Source: JAXGTO01 sp040774885
GTDB taxonomy: Bacteria; Actinomycetota; Coriobacteriia; Coriobacteriales; Eggerthellaceae
Assembly (NCBI GenBank): GCA_040774885.1
Contig: JAXGTO010000014.1
Location: forward strand, 1 to 54,880
Reading direction: 5' to 3'
DNA: 54,880 nucleotides
Part shown: in pieces, positions 42,778-51,973 of the stretch
Layout of the letters: each line of letters opens with the position of its first letter
How positions within the stretch are numbered: position 1 is the stretch's first letter
Translations under genes and position numbers: made by a program
Notes under the pieces: model-generated
Seen by the model: the letters and a program-made list of their open reading frames with translations, nothing else
Told to the model about the DNA's origin: nothing
Databases searched by the model: none

Positions 42778-43392
42778 CTAGACCAGCGAGTCCTCCGTAG
42801 CTGTCGCATGACGGGCATAGTCACAAATTCTGTCAACGAAACCCTGCTTGTCAAGCGTTGCGCGACCCAGGCCATCATCGATGTAGTACATAGAGGTGGT
42901 AAGCACCAGGCCGATGACGGCCACGGCATGGAAATCGATGTCGATGCCTTGTCGGACCGTGCCTTCTTCTTGCCCCTTGCGATACTCGCCGGCGATCATC
43001 GCCACCAGCTTTTCCACCTTGTCGCCCAATTCATCGGACCAGGCACGTCCGCTGCGCCACAGTTCGGAAACGAAGAAGCGGCCGAATTCCTGGTTGTCGA
43101 AGATGGTGCTGGCGAAGACATCGAGCATTCCCACCAGCGTGGCACCGGAGTCCTCTTTGCGGGAGACAACTTCGTCAAACGAATCTATCAGCGAATCGAC
43201 TCCGCATTCCAAGATGCTCGAAGCCATGTCGGCCTTGCTCTTGAAATGATAGTAAGCCAGCCCCTTGGACACGCCCGCTTCCTTGACGATCTCGTCCACC
43301 GTGGCGGCGGAATAGCCCTTTTCGGCTATGACCCGCAAAGCGGCGTCGAGGATCTGCTGGCGCGTTGCACTCGCTTTTCCTATTTTCCCCAT
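42778..43392 (-). CDS. TetR/AcrR-family regulator at the distal end of the YhgE operon
   Basis: The 204-aa protein has a TetR helix-turn-helix (YSAATVDEIVKEAGVSKGLA, YYHFKSKADM) and a helical C-terminal ligand domain. AAGGAGG lies upstream; both ATG 43392 (wide spacing) and GTG 43401 (tight spacing) are possible starts and I chose the ATG. It follows the YhgE/Pip permease gene after a hairpin. Whether it or the TetR at 52069 binds the operators at 46867-46943 is open. Confidence 0.88.
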   Translation of the reverse strand: MGKIGKASATRQQILDAALRVIAEKGYSAATVDEIVKEAGVSKGLAYYHFKSKADMASSILECGVDSLIDSFDEVVSRKEDSGATLVGMLDVFASTIFDNQEFGRFFVSELWRSGRAWSDELGDKVEKLVAMIAGEYRKGQEEGTVRQGIDIDFHAVAVIGLVLTTSMYYIDDGLGRATLDKQGFVDRICDYARHATATEDSLV

Positions 43393-43419
43393 AGCGATCA
43401 CTCTTCCTCCTTCTTTCCA

Positions 43420-43448
43420 GCCCGTCGCGCGCTGCCTGCGCGACGGGC
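43420..43448. terminator. Hairpin between the YhgE permease and tetR genes
   Basis: GCCCGTCGCGC and GCGCGACGGGC form a perfect 11-bp stem with a 7-nt loop, 26 nt after the permease stop. There is no T tract on the minus strand; it may end or attenuate transcription into tetR. Confidence 0.55.
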
Positions 43449-43474
43449 ACGAAAACTCACCCCATATCCCCCTA

Positions 43475-46057
43475 TCATCCCAGTTGCAGCACAGGATGCA
43501 AGGTGTCCATGCGCACCACCCGACGGCGATAGGCCACCCATGCCGTCAAGAAGAAACATGCCACGCCAACGGAAATCAAGATGATGGCGCTTTTGGCGAC
43601 CAAAGCCATGTTCAGACCCGACATGATTTGCCGCATGCCCGACACCACGTAGGTCATGGGCAACCAGGGGCTGATAATCTGGAAGAACTCGGGCGTCTGT
43701 TCGATGGGGAACGTACCGGCTGCGCTTGTCAGCTGCAACATCAGCAAGATGATGGCGATGAACTTGCCGGGGAATCCGAATGCCGCAGCCAACAGCTGCA
43801 TGATGGCGGCGAACACCAAGGCCACCATGTAGCCGAATGCGTAGTAGAGCGGTACGTTGTCGATCTGCAGGTCGAGCCCGAATTGCAGCACCACCATGAG
43901 CAGCGTGGCCTGGATGAGGCTCATGATTGCCAGCGGGATATAGTTTGACATGGCAACCATCAGCGGGTTTCCGCCCGCCATGATAAGACGGCTGTTGAGC
44001 GGCTTGAACACGAAACTGCACATGAGCGCACCGACCCACAGGCCCAGGCTCATGAAGTACGGCGCAAAACCGGTGCCGTAGTTTTTGACGTCGGTGTAAT
44101 ACGAGTTGTCCAACTGCACCGGAGAACTCATGACATCCGATTTGGAGTCGACCTCGTCTTGGCTGTAGGTCATGCTCTCGGCGCCATCAGCCAGCGAGCT
44201 GCCCAACGTGTCGCTGCCGTCCACGGCGCTCTGGATGCCGTCACTGAGCGTCTGGCTGCCTTCTTCAAGCTGGGCAGCGCCGCTGGTGACGCTATCCGAT
44301 CCCTCGTAGGCCGATTGCGATCCGCTGACCAGCTGATCGGCCCCACTGTCCAGCTGGCCGATGCCGGTCACGGCGCTGTCGACGCCGGCATCTACTTGGG
44401 ACGCGCCGGACACCAAGGTGGACATGTTGGAGTCGACCGATGCCGCACCGGATTCCAATGTAGAGGCGCCAGACACAAGCGTTGACATGTTGGAGTCGAC
44501 GCTGGAGGCGCCGCTGTTGAGGCTGACGATGGCGGAACGCAACGCAGGAGCCCCCTCCACCAAGGGCGACACCTGAGAACTCAGAGTCTGATAGCCCGAG
44601 GCCAGGTTGTTGAGCCCGCCGTAAAGCGTGGTGGACTCGGTGTCGCTTTCCGTGCCGATGCCCGCAGCCATCAGGTTGGCTCCGCCGCTGATGGTACTCG
44701 AGGTGGTGTCGGTGCTGGTGCCCACGCCAGATGCCAATTGGTTGACGCCGCCGTAGACCGAGGTGGATGACGTGTCAGTAGAAGATCCGACACCGTCGGA
44801 AAGCCCATCAGCAACGCTCTGAGCACCTGCAATGCACTGGCTTGCGTGCGTCGAATCCCCTATGCCGGTGAAATACGATGCGGCATTCAAGAATCCGTAC
44901 AGCGTTTCCTTGCCATCGACGGCATAGTTGTCGGATGGGTCTCCGATACCGTCGTTGACATTGTCGAGACCGCCCTGAACTTGAGATATTCCTCCAGCTA
45001 CCTGCGCAGAACCCGTCTGCAATGCGGACGCACCGCTTTCCAACTGCCCGGCCGCGTCCTGCAGATCGCCGATGCCGTCGATTATCTGCTGGCTTCCCTC
45101 TTCGACAGCCTTCACCGTGGCTTCGTCGGGCAGGCTCGAAGTCGAATCGTCGAGCTCTTGGGCGCCTTCGGCCAATGCCGACGTGCCCTCGGTCTGCAGC
45201 TGCGACGCCCCGCTCGAAAGGTCGCTCGCCCCACTGGCCAGCACGGAGGTGCCTTCGTCCTGCAGCTGGACGGCGCCGCTGGAAAGCTCCGTCGTGCCCG
45301 CTTTGAGCGTGTTGCCGCCCGAGACCAGGCTGGTGGTGCCGTCTTTGAGCGAAAGAGTGCCGGCAACCAGCGTATTCAGCCCGCTGGTAAGCGTGGACGA
45401 CCCGCTTTCTAGCGTCCCCAAACTAGTGGTGATGGTGTCGCTGCCGTCCTTGGCGGTGGTCAGTCCATCTTTGAGGGTATAGGCACCGTCGGATGCCGTA
45501 CGAATGCTGTCGCCGCCTTCGTTGATCTGGCCGAACACCGTCTGCCAGTATTCTTCCGAAACGCTGTCCGAAACCGTTTGACGCACGGTCTTCCATACGG
45601 TCTCGCCTATCTGGCTGGCCAGCATGTTGGAAGACTCGTTGTAATCGATCTGCAGTTGCGCGTGATAGGGATCGTCGGTATCGGCCGAAGCGATGGCGGT
45701 GGTGAAATCGGATGGGATGGTGCAGGTCATGTAATAGGTGCCATCTTCCAGCCCCTTCTGAGCCGTATCCGCATCGACGAAGCACCAGCCTAAACCGTCT
45801 TCGTTGCCGGACAGTTCGTCCACCACTTCGTCGCCCACCGTGCGAAACGTTCCGTTGACCTCGTCTCCGGAGTCTTCGTTGACCACGGCCACGGGCACGG
45901 TATTCAGCTGAGTGTAGGGGTCCAAGAACGCGAACAAGTAGAGGGCTCCGTAGAGCAACGGGATGATGCCGATGGCCACGATGACCACCTTCATGGCTTT
46001 CGAGGCCATGATGTTCTTCCATTCCAATGCCGCGAAACGTCCGCCTTTGAAAGCCAT
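43475..46057 (-). CDS. YhgE/Pip-type ABC-2 membrane protein
   Basis: The 860-aa protein has an N-terminal helix (about 18-42), a Pip-type domain with DPYTQLNTVPVAVVNEDSGD, a very long exterior region of short Gly/Ser/Ala/Leu repeats (x-L-x-SGA-x-x-L pattern), and five C-terminal helices of the ABC-2 permease type ending near VRMDTLHP. The exterior should form a long coiled stalk. YhgE/Pip proteins include phage receptors and type VII-linked EsaA/YueB, but most are of unknown function. The ATG lies 1 nt after the ABC ATPase stop with GAAGGTGA upstream, so the two probably form one transporter. Confidence 0.9.
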   Translation of the reverse strand: MAFKGGRFAALEWKNIMASKAMKVVIVAIGIIPLLYGALYLFAFLDPYTQLNTVPVAVVNEDSGDEVNGTFRTVGDEVVDELSGNEDGLGWCFVDADTAQKGLEDGTYYMTCTIPSDFTTAIASADTDDPYHAQLQIDYNESSNMLASQIGETVWKTVRQTVSDSVSEEYWQTVFGQINEGGDSIRTASDGAYTLKDGLTTAKDGSDTITTSLGTLESGSSTLTSGLNTLVAGTLSLKDGTTSLVSGGNTLKAGTTELSSGAVQLQDEGTSVLASGASDLSSGASQLQTEGTSALAEGAQELDDSTSSLPDEATVKAVEEGSQQIIDGIGDLQDAAGQLESGASALQTGSAQVAGGISQVQGGLDNVNDGIGDPSDNYAVDGKETLYGFLNAASYFTGIGDSTHASQCIAGAQSVADGLSDGVGSSTDTSSTSVYGGVNQLASGVGTSTDTTSSTISGGANLMAAGIGTESDTESTTLYGGLNNLASGYQTLSSQVSPLVEGAPALRSAIVSLNSGASSVDSNMSTLVSGASTLESGAASVDSNMSTLVSGASQVDAGVDSAVTGIGQLDSGADQLVSGSQSAYEGSDSVTSGAAQLEEGSQTLSDGIQSAVDGSDTLGSSLADGAESMTYSQDEVDSKSDVMSSPVQLDNSYYTDVKNYGTGFAPYFMSLGLWVGALMCSFVFKPLNSRLIMAGGNPLMVAMSNYIPLAIMSLIQATLLMVVLQFGLDLQIDNVPLYYAFGYMVALVFAAIMQLLAAAFGFPGKFIAIILLMLQLTSAAGTFPIEQTPEFFQIISPWLPMTYVVSGMRQIMSGLNMALVAKSAIILISVGVACFFLTAWVAYRRRVVRMDTLHPVLQLG

Positions 46058-46058
46058 G

Positions 46059-46850
46059 CTATTCACCTTCTTTCTCAAGATACAACGCGCCATCGGCCTG
46101 TTCGGCCAAGTCGCGTTCCACCACACCGACCACGATGGACACGTTGCGGGCATGCGCAAGATTGAGGAGCTCGTCCATGAGCACCTGCGACTGATCTTTA
46201 GTGAGCTGATCTTCGATGTCGTCGACCACGATCATCTTGGGATGGCCCACCCAAGCGAGCGCCACGCCCAACATGATGCGGCGTTCGGTGGTCAGGTCGT
46301 TGACCCGCGTGTCGGCAAAATCGGTGAGGTCGCATTCCACCAAATACGATTTGATGGCTTCTTTGGAAACCTTGCGGCCGTACAGTTCGAACTCAGATGC
46401 CACCACATAGGAAACCGTCAGGCTGTCCTGCAGGTCGTTGAGGCCTTCGAACAAGCCCAGTCCAATCTGGCGCTGCACATGGCGGCGCCCCTTGGGCAGG
46501 TCGTAGCCCAAGACGTTGAGCGAACCCTTGGTGAAAGCCATGCGCCCGGCCAAAGTGAGCAGAAGCGAAGTCTTGCCGCTGCCGTTGTGCCCGCGCACCG
46601 CGTACACCTTGCCCTGCTCGATATCGAGGTCGATACCGGAATACGGACATCCCATGAGCGTCTTGAGTTCCAAGCCGCGGGCTCGCACGATGGTTCCGCC
46701 ATCGATGCGTTCGATCTTGCCGCCTTCGACGATATCGCCGCGACGTCGACGCATGGGACGGACAGCGCTGTGCGGCGCAACGGGCTTGGTCGCCTGCGCC
46801 ACTGGCGAAGGCATGGAAGCCGTTTTCACGGCAGGTGATTCGCTTTCCAC
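46059..46850 (-). CDS. ABC transporter ATPase partnered with the YhgE permease
   Basis: The 263-aa protein has a P-loop GHNGSGKTS, a signature-like region VNDLTTERRIMLGVALAW (a divergent replacement for LSGGQ) and a Walker B MIVVDDIED in which Asp replaces the usual catalytic Glu context (VDDIED). I chose the GTG at 46850 because TTGGAGGAAC lies just upstream; longer forms would run into the promoter and operators. About 50 N-terminal residues precede the ATPase core. It is the first gene of a two-gene unit with the YhgE/Pip permease. Confidence 0.85.
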   Translation of the reverse strand: MESESPAVKTASMPSPVAQATKPVAPHSAVRPMRRRRGDIVEGGKIERIDGGTIVRARGLELKTLMGCPYSGIDLDIEQGKVYAVRGHNGSGKTSLLLTLAGRMAFTKGSLNVLGYDLPKGRRHVQRQIGLGLFEGLNDLQDSLTVSYVVASEFELYGRKVSKEAIKSYLVECDLTDFADTRVNDLTTERRIMLGVALAWVGHPKMIVVDDIEDQLTKDQSQVLMDELLNLAHARNVSIVVGVVERDLAEQADGALYLEKEGE

Positions 46851-46866
46851 GGATGTTCCTCCAATT

Positions 46867-46885
46867 TTGACTGACTGGTCGGTTT
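46867..46885. promoter_or_regulatory. Operator copy 1 (downstream of the -10 box)
   Basis: TTGACTGACTGGTCGGTTT is the perfect inverse of 46925-46943. Each copy holds the quasi-palindrome ACTGAC-TG-GTCGGT. Placed between the -10 box and the GTG, binding here would block transcription. Confidence 0.8.
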
Positions 46886-46892
46886 TGAAGCG

Positions 46893-46921
46893 ACTATACG
46901 ACCGTTCAATCGGAATTGCAA
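46893..46921 (-). promoter_or_regulatory. Promoter of the ABC-YhgE operon
   Basis: On the minus strand TTGCAA (46921-46916) and TATAGT (46898-46893) are 17 nt apart, exactly between the two operator copies and 43 nt before the GTG. Confidence 0.7.
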
Positions 46922-46924
46922 TAG

Positions 46925-46943
46925 AAACCGACCAGTCAGTCAA
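46925..46943. promoter_or_regulatory. Operator copy 2 (upstream of the -35 box)
   Basis: AAACCGACCAGTCAGTCAA, perfect inverse of copy 1, centre-to-centre distance 58 bp. Typical of a TetR-type site pair; a related palindrome occurs upstream of the MMPL gene at 51974-51991. Confidence 0.8.
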
Positions 46944-46984
46944 TATTTCTGCACATCTGCTCATTTCACCTCCTTCCCCTGCCG

Positions 46985-47032
46985 AAAAAGGCACCCCATC
47001 TGCGGCTTGCACATTGCCGCAAACGGGGTGCC
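46985..47032 (-). terminator. Rho-independent terminator of the MMPL operon
   Basis: GGCACCCC and GGGGTGCC pair, with an inner TGCGGC/GCCGCA stem, followed on the minus strand by TTTTT. It lies 28 nt after the stop of the secreted YhgE-like gene and separates the two operons. Confidence 0.88.
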
Positions 47033-47059
47033 GTCAATCGCCCTGCCCGATTGCGCCGG

Positions 47060-49714
47060 TCAGTCGGCCTTCACCGCATCCGTTTCGTAGATGAACTTGA
47101 CCGTGCCGTTTTCCCCATCGGCTATCCCGCTGAAGTTGTTGTAATCCTTGCCTGCCTGCACCACGGCCTTCACGCGGTCGACCAGTTCGCTGAGGTTGCC
47201 GTCATAGGCATCGACGATCTTCTGCACCGCCTCGTCGTTGAACTGCTTGATGCCGTTGGCCAAGGTGACCGATCCGTTGTAGGCGCTCAGGGCGCCGCTG
47301 GCCAGCGTGGGGGTGTTTGCAGCCAAGGTGCCGGCGCCATCGTTCAAAGTGGATGCGCCGCTGTTGAGTTCTTGGATGCCGGACACCAACGTGGGAGCCG
47401 CATCTGCCAGCTGAGACGTGCCATCGGCCAGCTGCCCCGCTCCATCAGAAGCCGTGGATAGTCCGCTGGAAAGGCTGGTAGCACCGCTGTTGAGTGCGGC
47501 AGCCCCGCCGATGATGGTGCTCGAATCGCTGGCATCGCCCAAGGCATCGACCGCACCCACCAACCCGGCGCTGCTCTTGCCACTGGGAAGCGTGCCGCCG
47601 TTTTTCAAGAGCAGCAGACTGCCCTTGAGCACGTTGGTGCCGCCCATAAGCGTGCTGGTGTCCGTATCGGTCAAACTGCCGATGCTGCTGATGGCGGTGC
47701 CCGCCCCAAACGATATGGCTTGAGCCCCGGCCTTGGCGGTGGTCAGATTCTGCCCGTTGTTGCCGCTGACCACCTGCGAGATGCCTCCGCTGGCACCGTC
47801 GATGTACTGGTCGGCGGCGCCGAGCGCTGCGGTGATGCCCTGCCCGGCACCGGTGATGCTGTCGGCAGCGCCCTGGGCTTGGGCCTGGGCTGTGCCGGCC
47901 TGGGTGGCGGCGGTACCGGCGGCGGTGTTGGTGGCATCGGCGTTGGTGGAAACGCCGGACACATCGTTTTTGACGCTGGTCGTCTCGGTTTGCAGCGTTT
48001 CCAGCTGGTCCTGAAGGTTGTGGATAGCTGTTATCTGGTCGGCGCTCATCCCTGTGGTATCGATGTTATCGACCGCCGTTTTGGCACTGGCGGCATCGGT
48101 AGCCGCGCTGTTGGCATCGGTCGAAAGCGCATCGGCGCTGCTCTTGGTATCCTGGGCCTTGGTCTGGGCCGTATTGACCGCTGCTTGCGCGTCACCGGCA
48201 GCCGTGGAGGCATCGGTGGCCGCCTGCGCTGTGGTGCCGACGGCATTGCTTGCAGCCGTAGTATATTGCTTGGCCGTCGTCAGCGCGCTGTTGGCGCTAT
48301 TGAGGGCGGTGATGGCGCTGCCGAGCCCGACATATATCTGGTCGGCCCCGTTCTTGGCACCGACGAGCCCCGAAGTCGTGCTGCCGTCGGGCAGCGTGCC
48401 GCCGTTTTCAAGCAGGTTCAATCCCGCCAGCAGCTGATTGGTGCCGCCCACCAGCGTGGAGGCGCTTGCATCGGTGCCGGTCCCGATCGAGTTCACGGCA
48501 TCCACCAGTCCGGTGGAGGTGCTGGTGCCGTTCTTCAACTGCGAAGCTCCGGCTTCCAGCGACGAAGTCCCGCTGGCCAACGGGTCGGCACCATTCACGG
48601 CATCGCCCAGGCCGCTATCGAGCGATGCTGCGCCGCTTGCCAGCTGCGATGTGCTGTCAACCATGGTGGAAGTGCTGTCTTGAAGCGTCTGGGTGCCGGC
48701 AGAAAGCGTGGTGGTGCCGCTGGCCAGCTGCTGTGCGCCGCTGTCGATCTGGCTCGATCCGTCAGAGAGTTGCAGCAGTCCTGCCGTAAGGCTGTCGCTG
48801 CCGTCCATCAACTGGGTCATGGCATCCTTGAGCTTGGTGATGGTGTCGCCGATGTTGGTCTCATCGAGCTTGGAAGTATCGATATCGTCGAAGACGCCCG
48901 AAGTCACCGCCGTAAGCGTCGTGTCCAACTGGAAATCGGTGGTATCGGCGGTGACTTCGAAGTAATCGGGCATATCCACCGTCGCGCTGTCGATTCCCAA
49001 ACTGTCTTGCAGTCCGGGCAGGGCATAGCCCGAAACGATGCAGTGGTCGCCGTCGTTGATCACTTTGCCGTTGGTCACTTCCACATTGCTGAAGTCGGAG
49101 TTATCCAATATTGCCCCGGTGATGCAAACGAACGGCGTGTAGATCTTGGTGTCGGTGCCGTTGATGGAAACGGTTTCGTACGAATTGTTGGTGTAGTCGA
49201 AGCGGATGGTGACCGTGCCGCTCTTACCGGCTATCTGGTCGGCGCTCATCTCTTTGCCGTCCAGCTTGTACGACACCTTCAAGTCGACCGGCGCAGTGGC
49301 CTGCGTGGTCCCCTTGTAGTAGATGTCGTTGCCATCGGCGGCCCATTTCATGGCCGTGTTCGACCCGGTGTAGCCTTCATGGCCTTCGGTGTTCTCGATA
49401 TCGCTCAAGGTGGAAGCATCTTCGATGGTATCGGCGTTATCGGTATTCTTGAGCCAATCGCTCACCTGGATGTTCTTCATGCTGCCGTCGTTGTTGGCGA
49501 ACACGTACACCGTTTCGTCCTTGGTCACGCCGCTCTGTCCAGAAGAAGCAGAAGACGTGGTGGACGAAGCAGACGCCTGCTGCGTGCTGCCATCCGAACT
49601 CTGCGTCGTCGCCTCGCCGCCCGTGGCAGCGAATGCCGGCATGATGGACATGCCGCACAGCGCCACCGTCGCCATCGCGTAGCCGACCTTGGTTGCAATC
49701 GTTTCCATCTTCAT
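47060..49714 (-). CDS. Secreted YhgE/Pip-like repeat stalk protein coupled to MMPL
   Basis: The 884-aa protein has a signal peptide (cleavage near AFA-ATG), a Ser/Thr-rich linker, a globular N-terminal region (about 65-280) and then some 550 residues of Pip-type repeats (SGA/DGS-x-x-L units) and an Ala/Thr-rich coiled stretch. It ends NGTVKFIYETDAVKAD without any C-terminal membrane helices. It lacks the ABC-2 part found in the YhgE protein at 43475, so it would be released or held by partners. Its ATG overlaps the MMPL stop (ATGA) and its ribosome site lies inside the last MMPL codons, so the two proteins are made together; a role as extracytoplasmic partner of the MMPL pump is inferred. Confidence 0.85.
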   Translation of the reverse strand: MKMETIATKVGYAMATVALCGMSIMPAFAATGGEATTQSSDGSTQQASASSTTSSASSGQSGVTKDETVYVFANNDGSMKNIQVSDWLKNTDNADTIEDASTLSDIENTEGHEGYTGSNTAMKWAADGNDIYYKGTTQATAPVDLKVSYKLDGKEMSADQIAGKSGTVTIRFDYTNNSYETVSINGTDTKIYTPFVCITGAILDNSDFSNVEVTNGKVINDGDHCIVSGYALPGLQDSLGIDSATVDMPDYFEVTADTTDFQLDTTLTAVTSGVFDDIDTSKLDETNIGDTITKLKDAMTQLMDGSDSLTAGLLQLSDGSSQIDSGAQQLASGTTTLSAGTQTLQDSTSTMVDSTSQLASGAASLDSGLGDAVNGADPLASGTSSLEAGASQLKNGTSTSTGLVDAVNSIGTGTDASASTLVGGTNQLLAGLNLLENGGTLPDGSTTSGLVGAKNGADQIYVGLGSAITALNSANSALTTAKQYTTAASNAVGTTAQAATDASTAAGDAQAAVNTAQTKAQDTKSSADALSTDANSAATDAASAKTAVDNIDTTGMSADQITAIHNLQDQLETLQTETTSVKNDVSGVSTNADATNTAAGTAATQAGTAQAQAQGAADSITGAGQGITAALGAADQYIDGASGGISQVVSGNNGQNLTTAKAGAQAISFGAGTAISSIGSLTDTDTSTLMGGTNVLKGSLLLLKNGGTLPSGKSSAGLVGAVDALGDASDSSTIIGGAAALNSGATSLSSGLSTASDGAGQLADGTSQLADAAPTLVSGIQELNSGASTLNDGAGTLAANTPTLASGALSAYNGSVTLANGIKQFNDEAVQKIVDAYDGNLSELVDRVKAVVQAGKDYNNFSGIADGENGTVKFIYETDAVKAD

Positions 49715-51837
49715 GCCTGTACCTCCTGTACCGGGGCCGTTTTAGCGGCCTTGGGTTTGAAACCCCTGCTTGTCTTGACAACCGCGCCGTCGAACAACAT
49801 GAACATGGCGGGCAGGATGAACAGCACGCTGAACATGCTGACCACCGCGCCGCGCGCCATCAAGTTGCACAACGAGCTGATGATTCCCATATTCGAATAG
49901 AGCGCCACGCCGAAGGTGGCGGCGAAGAAGCTCACGGCGCTGGTGACGATGGAGGGCAACGACGTGGACATGGCAACCTGGATGCTGCCCAGCTTGCCCG
50001 CGCCTTCGCGGCGTTCCTTGCGATAGCGCGTGGTCATGAGGATGGCGTAGTTGACCGTCGACCCCAGCTGAATGGTGGATATGCACACCGGCGCGATGAA
50101 GGGCATGACGTCGTTGGTGTAGTACGGAATGCCCAGATTGATGAAGATGGCGAACTCGATGACCGCCACCAATATGACCGGCAGCGTCGCGCTGCGGAAC
50201 ACCAGCAGCAAGATGAGCAGGATGGCCACGATGGCGATGGCATCTACCACCATGAAGTCGTGGTCGGTGGTGGAGATGAGGTCCTTGGTGGCCGGCGCTT
50301 CGCCGATGAGCATGGCGTCGGAATCGTAGTCTTTGATGACATCGTTGATCTGGTCGATCTGCGCATTCACTTCATCGGTGGAAGGCTGGTACGCCGAATT
50401 GATGACGATGAGCTGGTAGTCTCCGCTCTTCAACGCGTCGGTGATATCGCTGGGAAGCATGTCGGAGGGCAGGTTGCCGCCAGCCACGCTGTCGTAGCCC
50501 AACGCGTATTTGACGCCGTCGATGTCATCGATGCGATTGAGCATGTCTTTGGCATCGGCATGGCTCATATCGCTGCGGCACAGCACCATCTCGGTGGTGG
50601 CCACATCGAAATCATCCTGCACCTTTTCGTCGGCGATGTGAAAACCGATGTCGTCATCGGAAAGCTGGGAGTTGCCTCCGGTAAGCGTATTGGAAAAGTC
50701 GTAGTACACCGGCTTGTTGAAGAAGCCGTAGCCTGCAGGGATGAGCACGATGACGAAGATGATCAAGAACACCCAGTAGCGCTTGGTGACGAACCCGGCC
50801 AAACGGTCGGCCTTGGGGATGATGGTGCGGTGACGCAGCTTTTCCATGGGCTTTTCGAACAGCAAGATGAGCGAAGGCAGGATAGTGATGGAGGCGATCA
50901 GCCCCAACACGCAGCCCTTCGCCATGACGATGCCCAGGTCGGCACCGAGCGTGTAGCTCATGAAGCACAGCGCCAAAAATCCCGCGCTAGCCGTGAGCGC
51001 ACTGGAGAACAGCGCGGTGAGCGTGTCGCCGATGGCCTCGGCCATGGCACGATGGGTGTCATCGGGATACTGCGCGTGTTTCTCGGTGAAGCTATGCCAT
51101 AAGAAGATGGAGTAATCCATGGTCACAGCCAATTGCAGCACCGCCGCCAGGGCTTTGGTGATGTAGGAGATCTCGCCTAAGAAGACATTGGTTCCCAGGT
51201 TGTACACGATGGCCATGCCGATGGAAATCAGAAAGATGAACGGCGCCAGCCAGCAGTCGGTCAAAAGCAGCAAAGCCGCAAGCGCGCACAACACGGCGAT
51301 TCCCACATACGAGGGTTCCTCGCGTTCCGCGATGTTCTTGAGGTCGGTTACCAACGCGCTCATGCCGGATACGAGCACCTGTTTGTCGGCCAGCCCCCTG
51401 ATCTGAGTGACCGCTTCCATGGTGTCATCCGAACTGGTGCCCGAATCGAAGAACACGACCATCAGCTGGTCATCGCCCGATTCGAACGCATCGCGGTACT
51501 TTTCGGGGACCAAGGCCTCGGGCACCTGAGTGCCCACCGTCCCAGCGTAAGAAAGCGCATCGACCACATGGGGGACGTCTTTGACCTGATCGGTCAAGTC
51601 GGCCACTGCTTGGTCGTCCATGCCTTCGACCACAACCAGCGAAACAGCACCCTTGCCGAAGTCGTCTTTGAGGATGTTTTGGCCCACCACCGTGTCCATG
51701 TCGGAAGGCAGGTAGTCGAGCATGTCGTAGTTGATGCGGGTGTTCATCATGCCGAGCACCGAAGGGATGAGCAACAAGATGCCGATGATCAAAATGGGAA
51801 TGCGGAACTTTACGACCGCTCTTCCGAATGCATGCAT
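49711..51837 (-). CDS. MMPL/RND-family transporter
   Basis: The 708-aa protein has the two-repeat RND/MMPL plan: helix 1 (about 11-31), a large exterior loop, five helices, then a repeat of the same after about residue 345. The Asp-Tyr pair in TMDYSIFLWH (helix 4) is the proton-relay signature of MmpL3-type pumps. MMPL proteins export lipids, siderophores or other bulky substrates driven by proton flow. GGGGGTAGGA precedes the ATG. A TetR-type palindrome lies about 140 nt upstream, and the secreted YhgE-like gene follows with overlap. Confidence 0.92.
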   Translation of the reverse strand: MHAFGRAVVKFRIPILIIGILLLIPSVLGMMNTRINYDMLDYLPSDMDTVVGQNILKDDFGKGAVSLVVVEGMDDQAVADLTDQVKDVPHVVDALSYAGTVGTQVPEALVPEKYRDAFESGDDQLMVVFFDSGTSSDDTMEAVTQIRGLADKQVLVSGMSALVTDLKNIAEREEPSYVGIAVLCALAALLLLTDCWLAPFIFLISIGMAIVYNLGTNVFLGEISYITKALAAVLQLAVTMDYSIFLWHSFTEKHAQYPDDTHRAMAEAIGDTLTALFSSALTASAGFLALCFMSYTLGADLGIVMAKGCVLGLIASITILPSLILLFEKPMEKLRHRTIIPKADRLAGFVTKRYWVFLIIFVIVLIPAGYGFFNKPVYYDFSNTLTGGNSQLSDDDIGFHIADEKVQDDFDVATTEMVLCRSDMSHADAKDMLNRIDDIDGVKYALGYDSVAGGNLPSDMLPSDITDALKSGDYQLIVINSAYQPSTDEVNAQIDQINDVIKDYDSDAMLIGEAPATKDLISTTDHDFMVVDAIAIVAILLILLLVFRSATLPVILVAVIEFAIFINLGIPYYTNDVMPFIAPVCISTIQLGSTVNYAILMTTRYRKERREGAGKLGSIQVAMSTSLPSIVTSAVSFFAATFGVALYSNMGIISSLCNLMARGAVVSMFSVLFILPAMFMLFDGAVVKTSRGFKPKAAKTAPVQEVQA

Positions 51838-51973
51838 GCGTCCTACCCCCTGTTGCTCCCTTTGCGAACCCGGCGCTGGTATCGAGCCCCTGCTTGGACA
51901 CCATTTGCGTCAGAGTTCGCCTTTCCTATCGAGGAGTGTATTCCCAGGGTTTCAAGCGAACCACGTACAAGTG

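Noticed and set aside
47720..49900. 726-codon plus-strand Gly/Arg-rich frame
   Set aside because: Mirror of the repeat region of the secreted Pip-like protein; the repeats create long open reverse frames.
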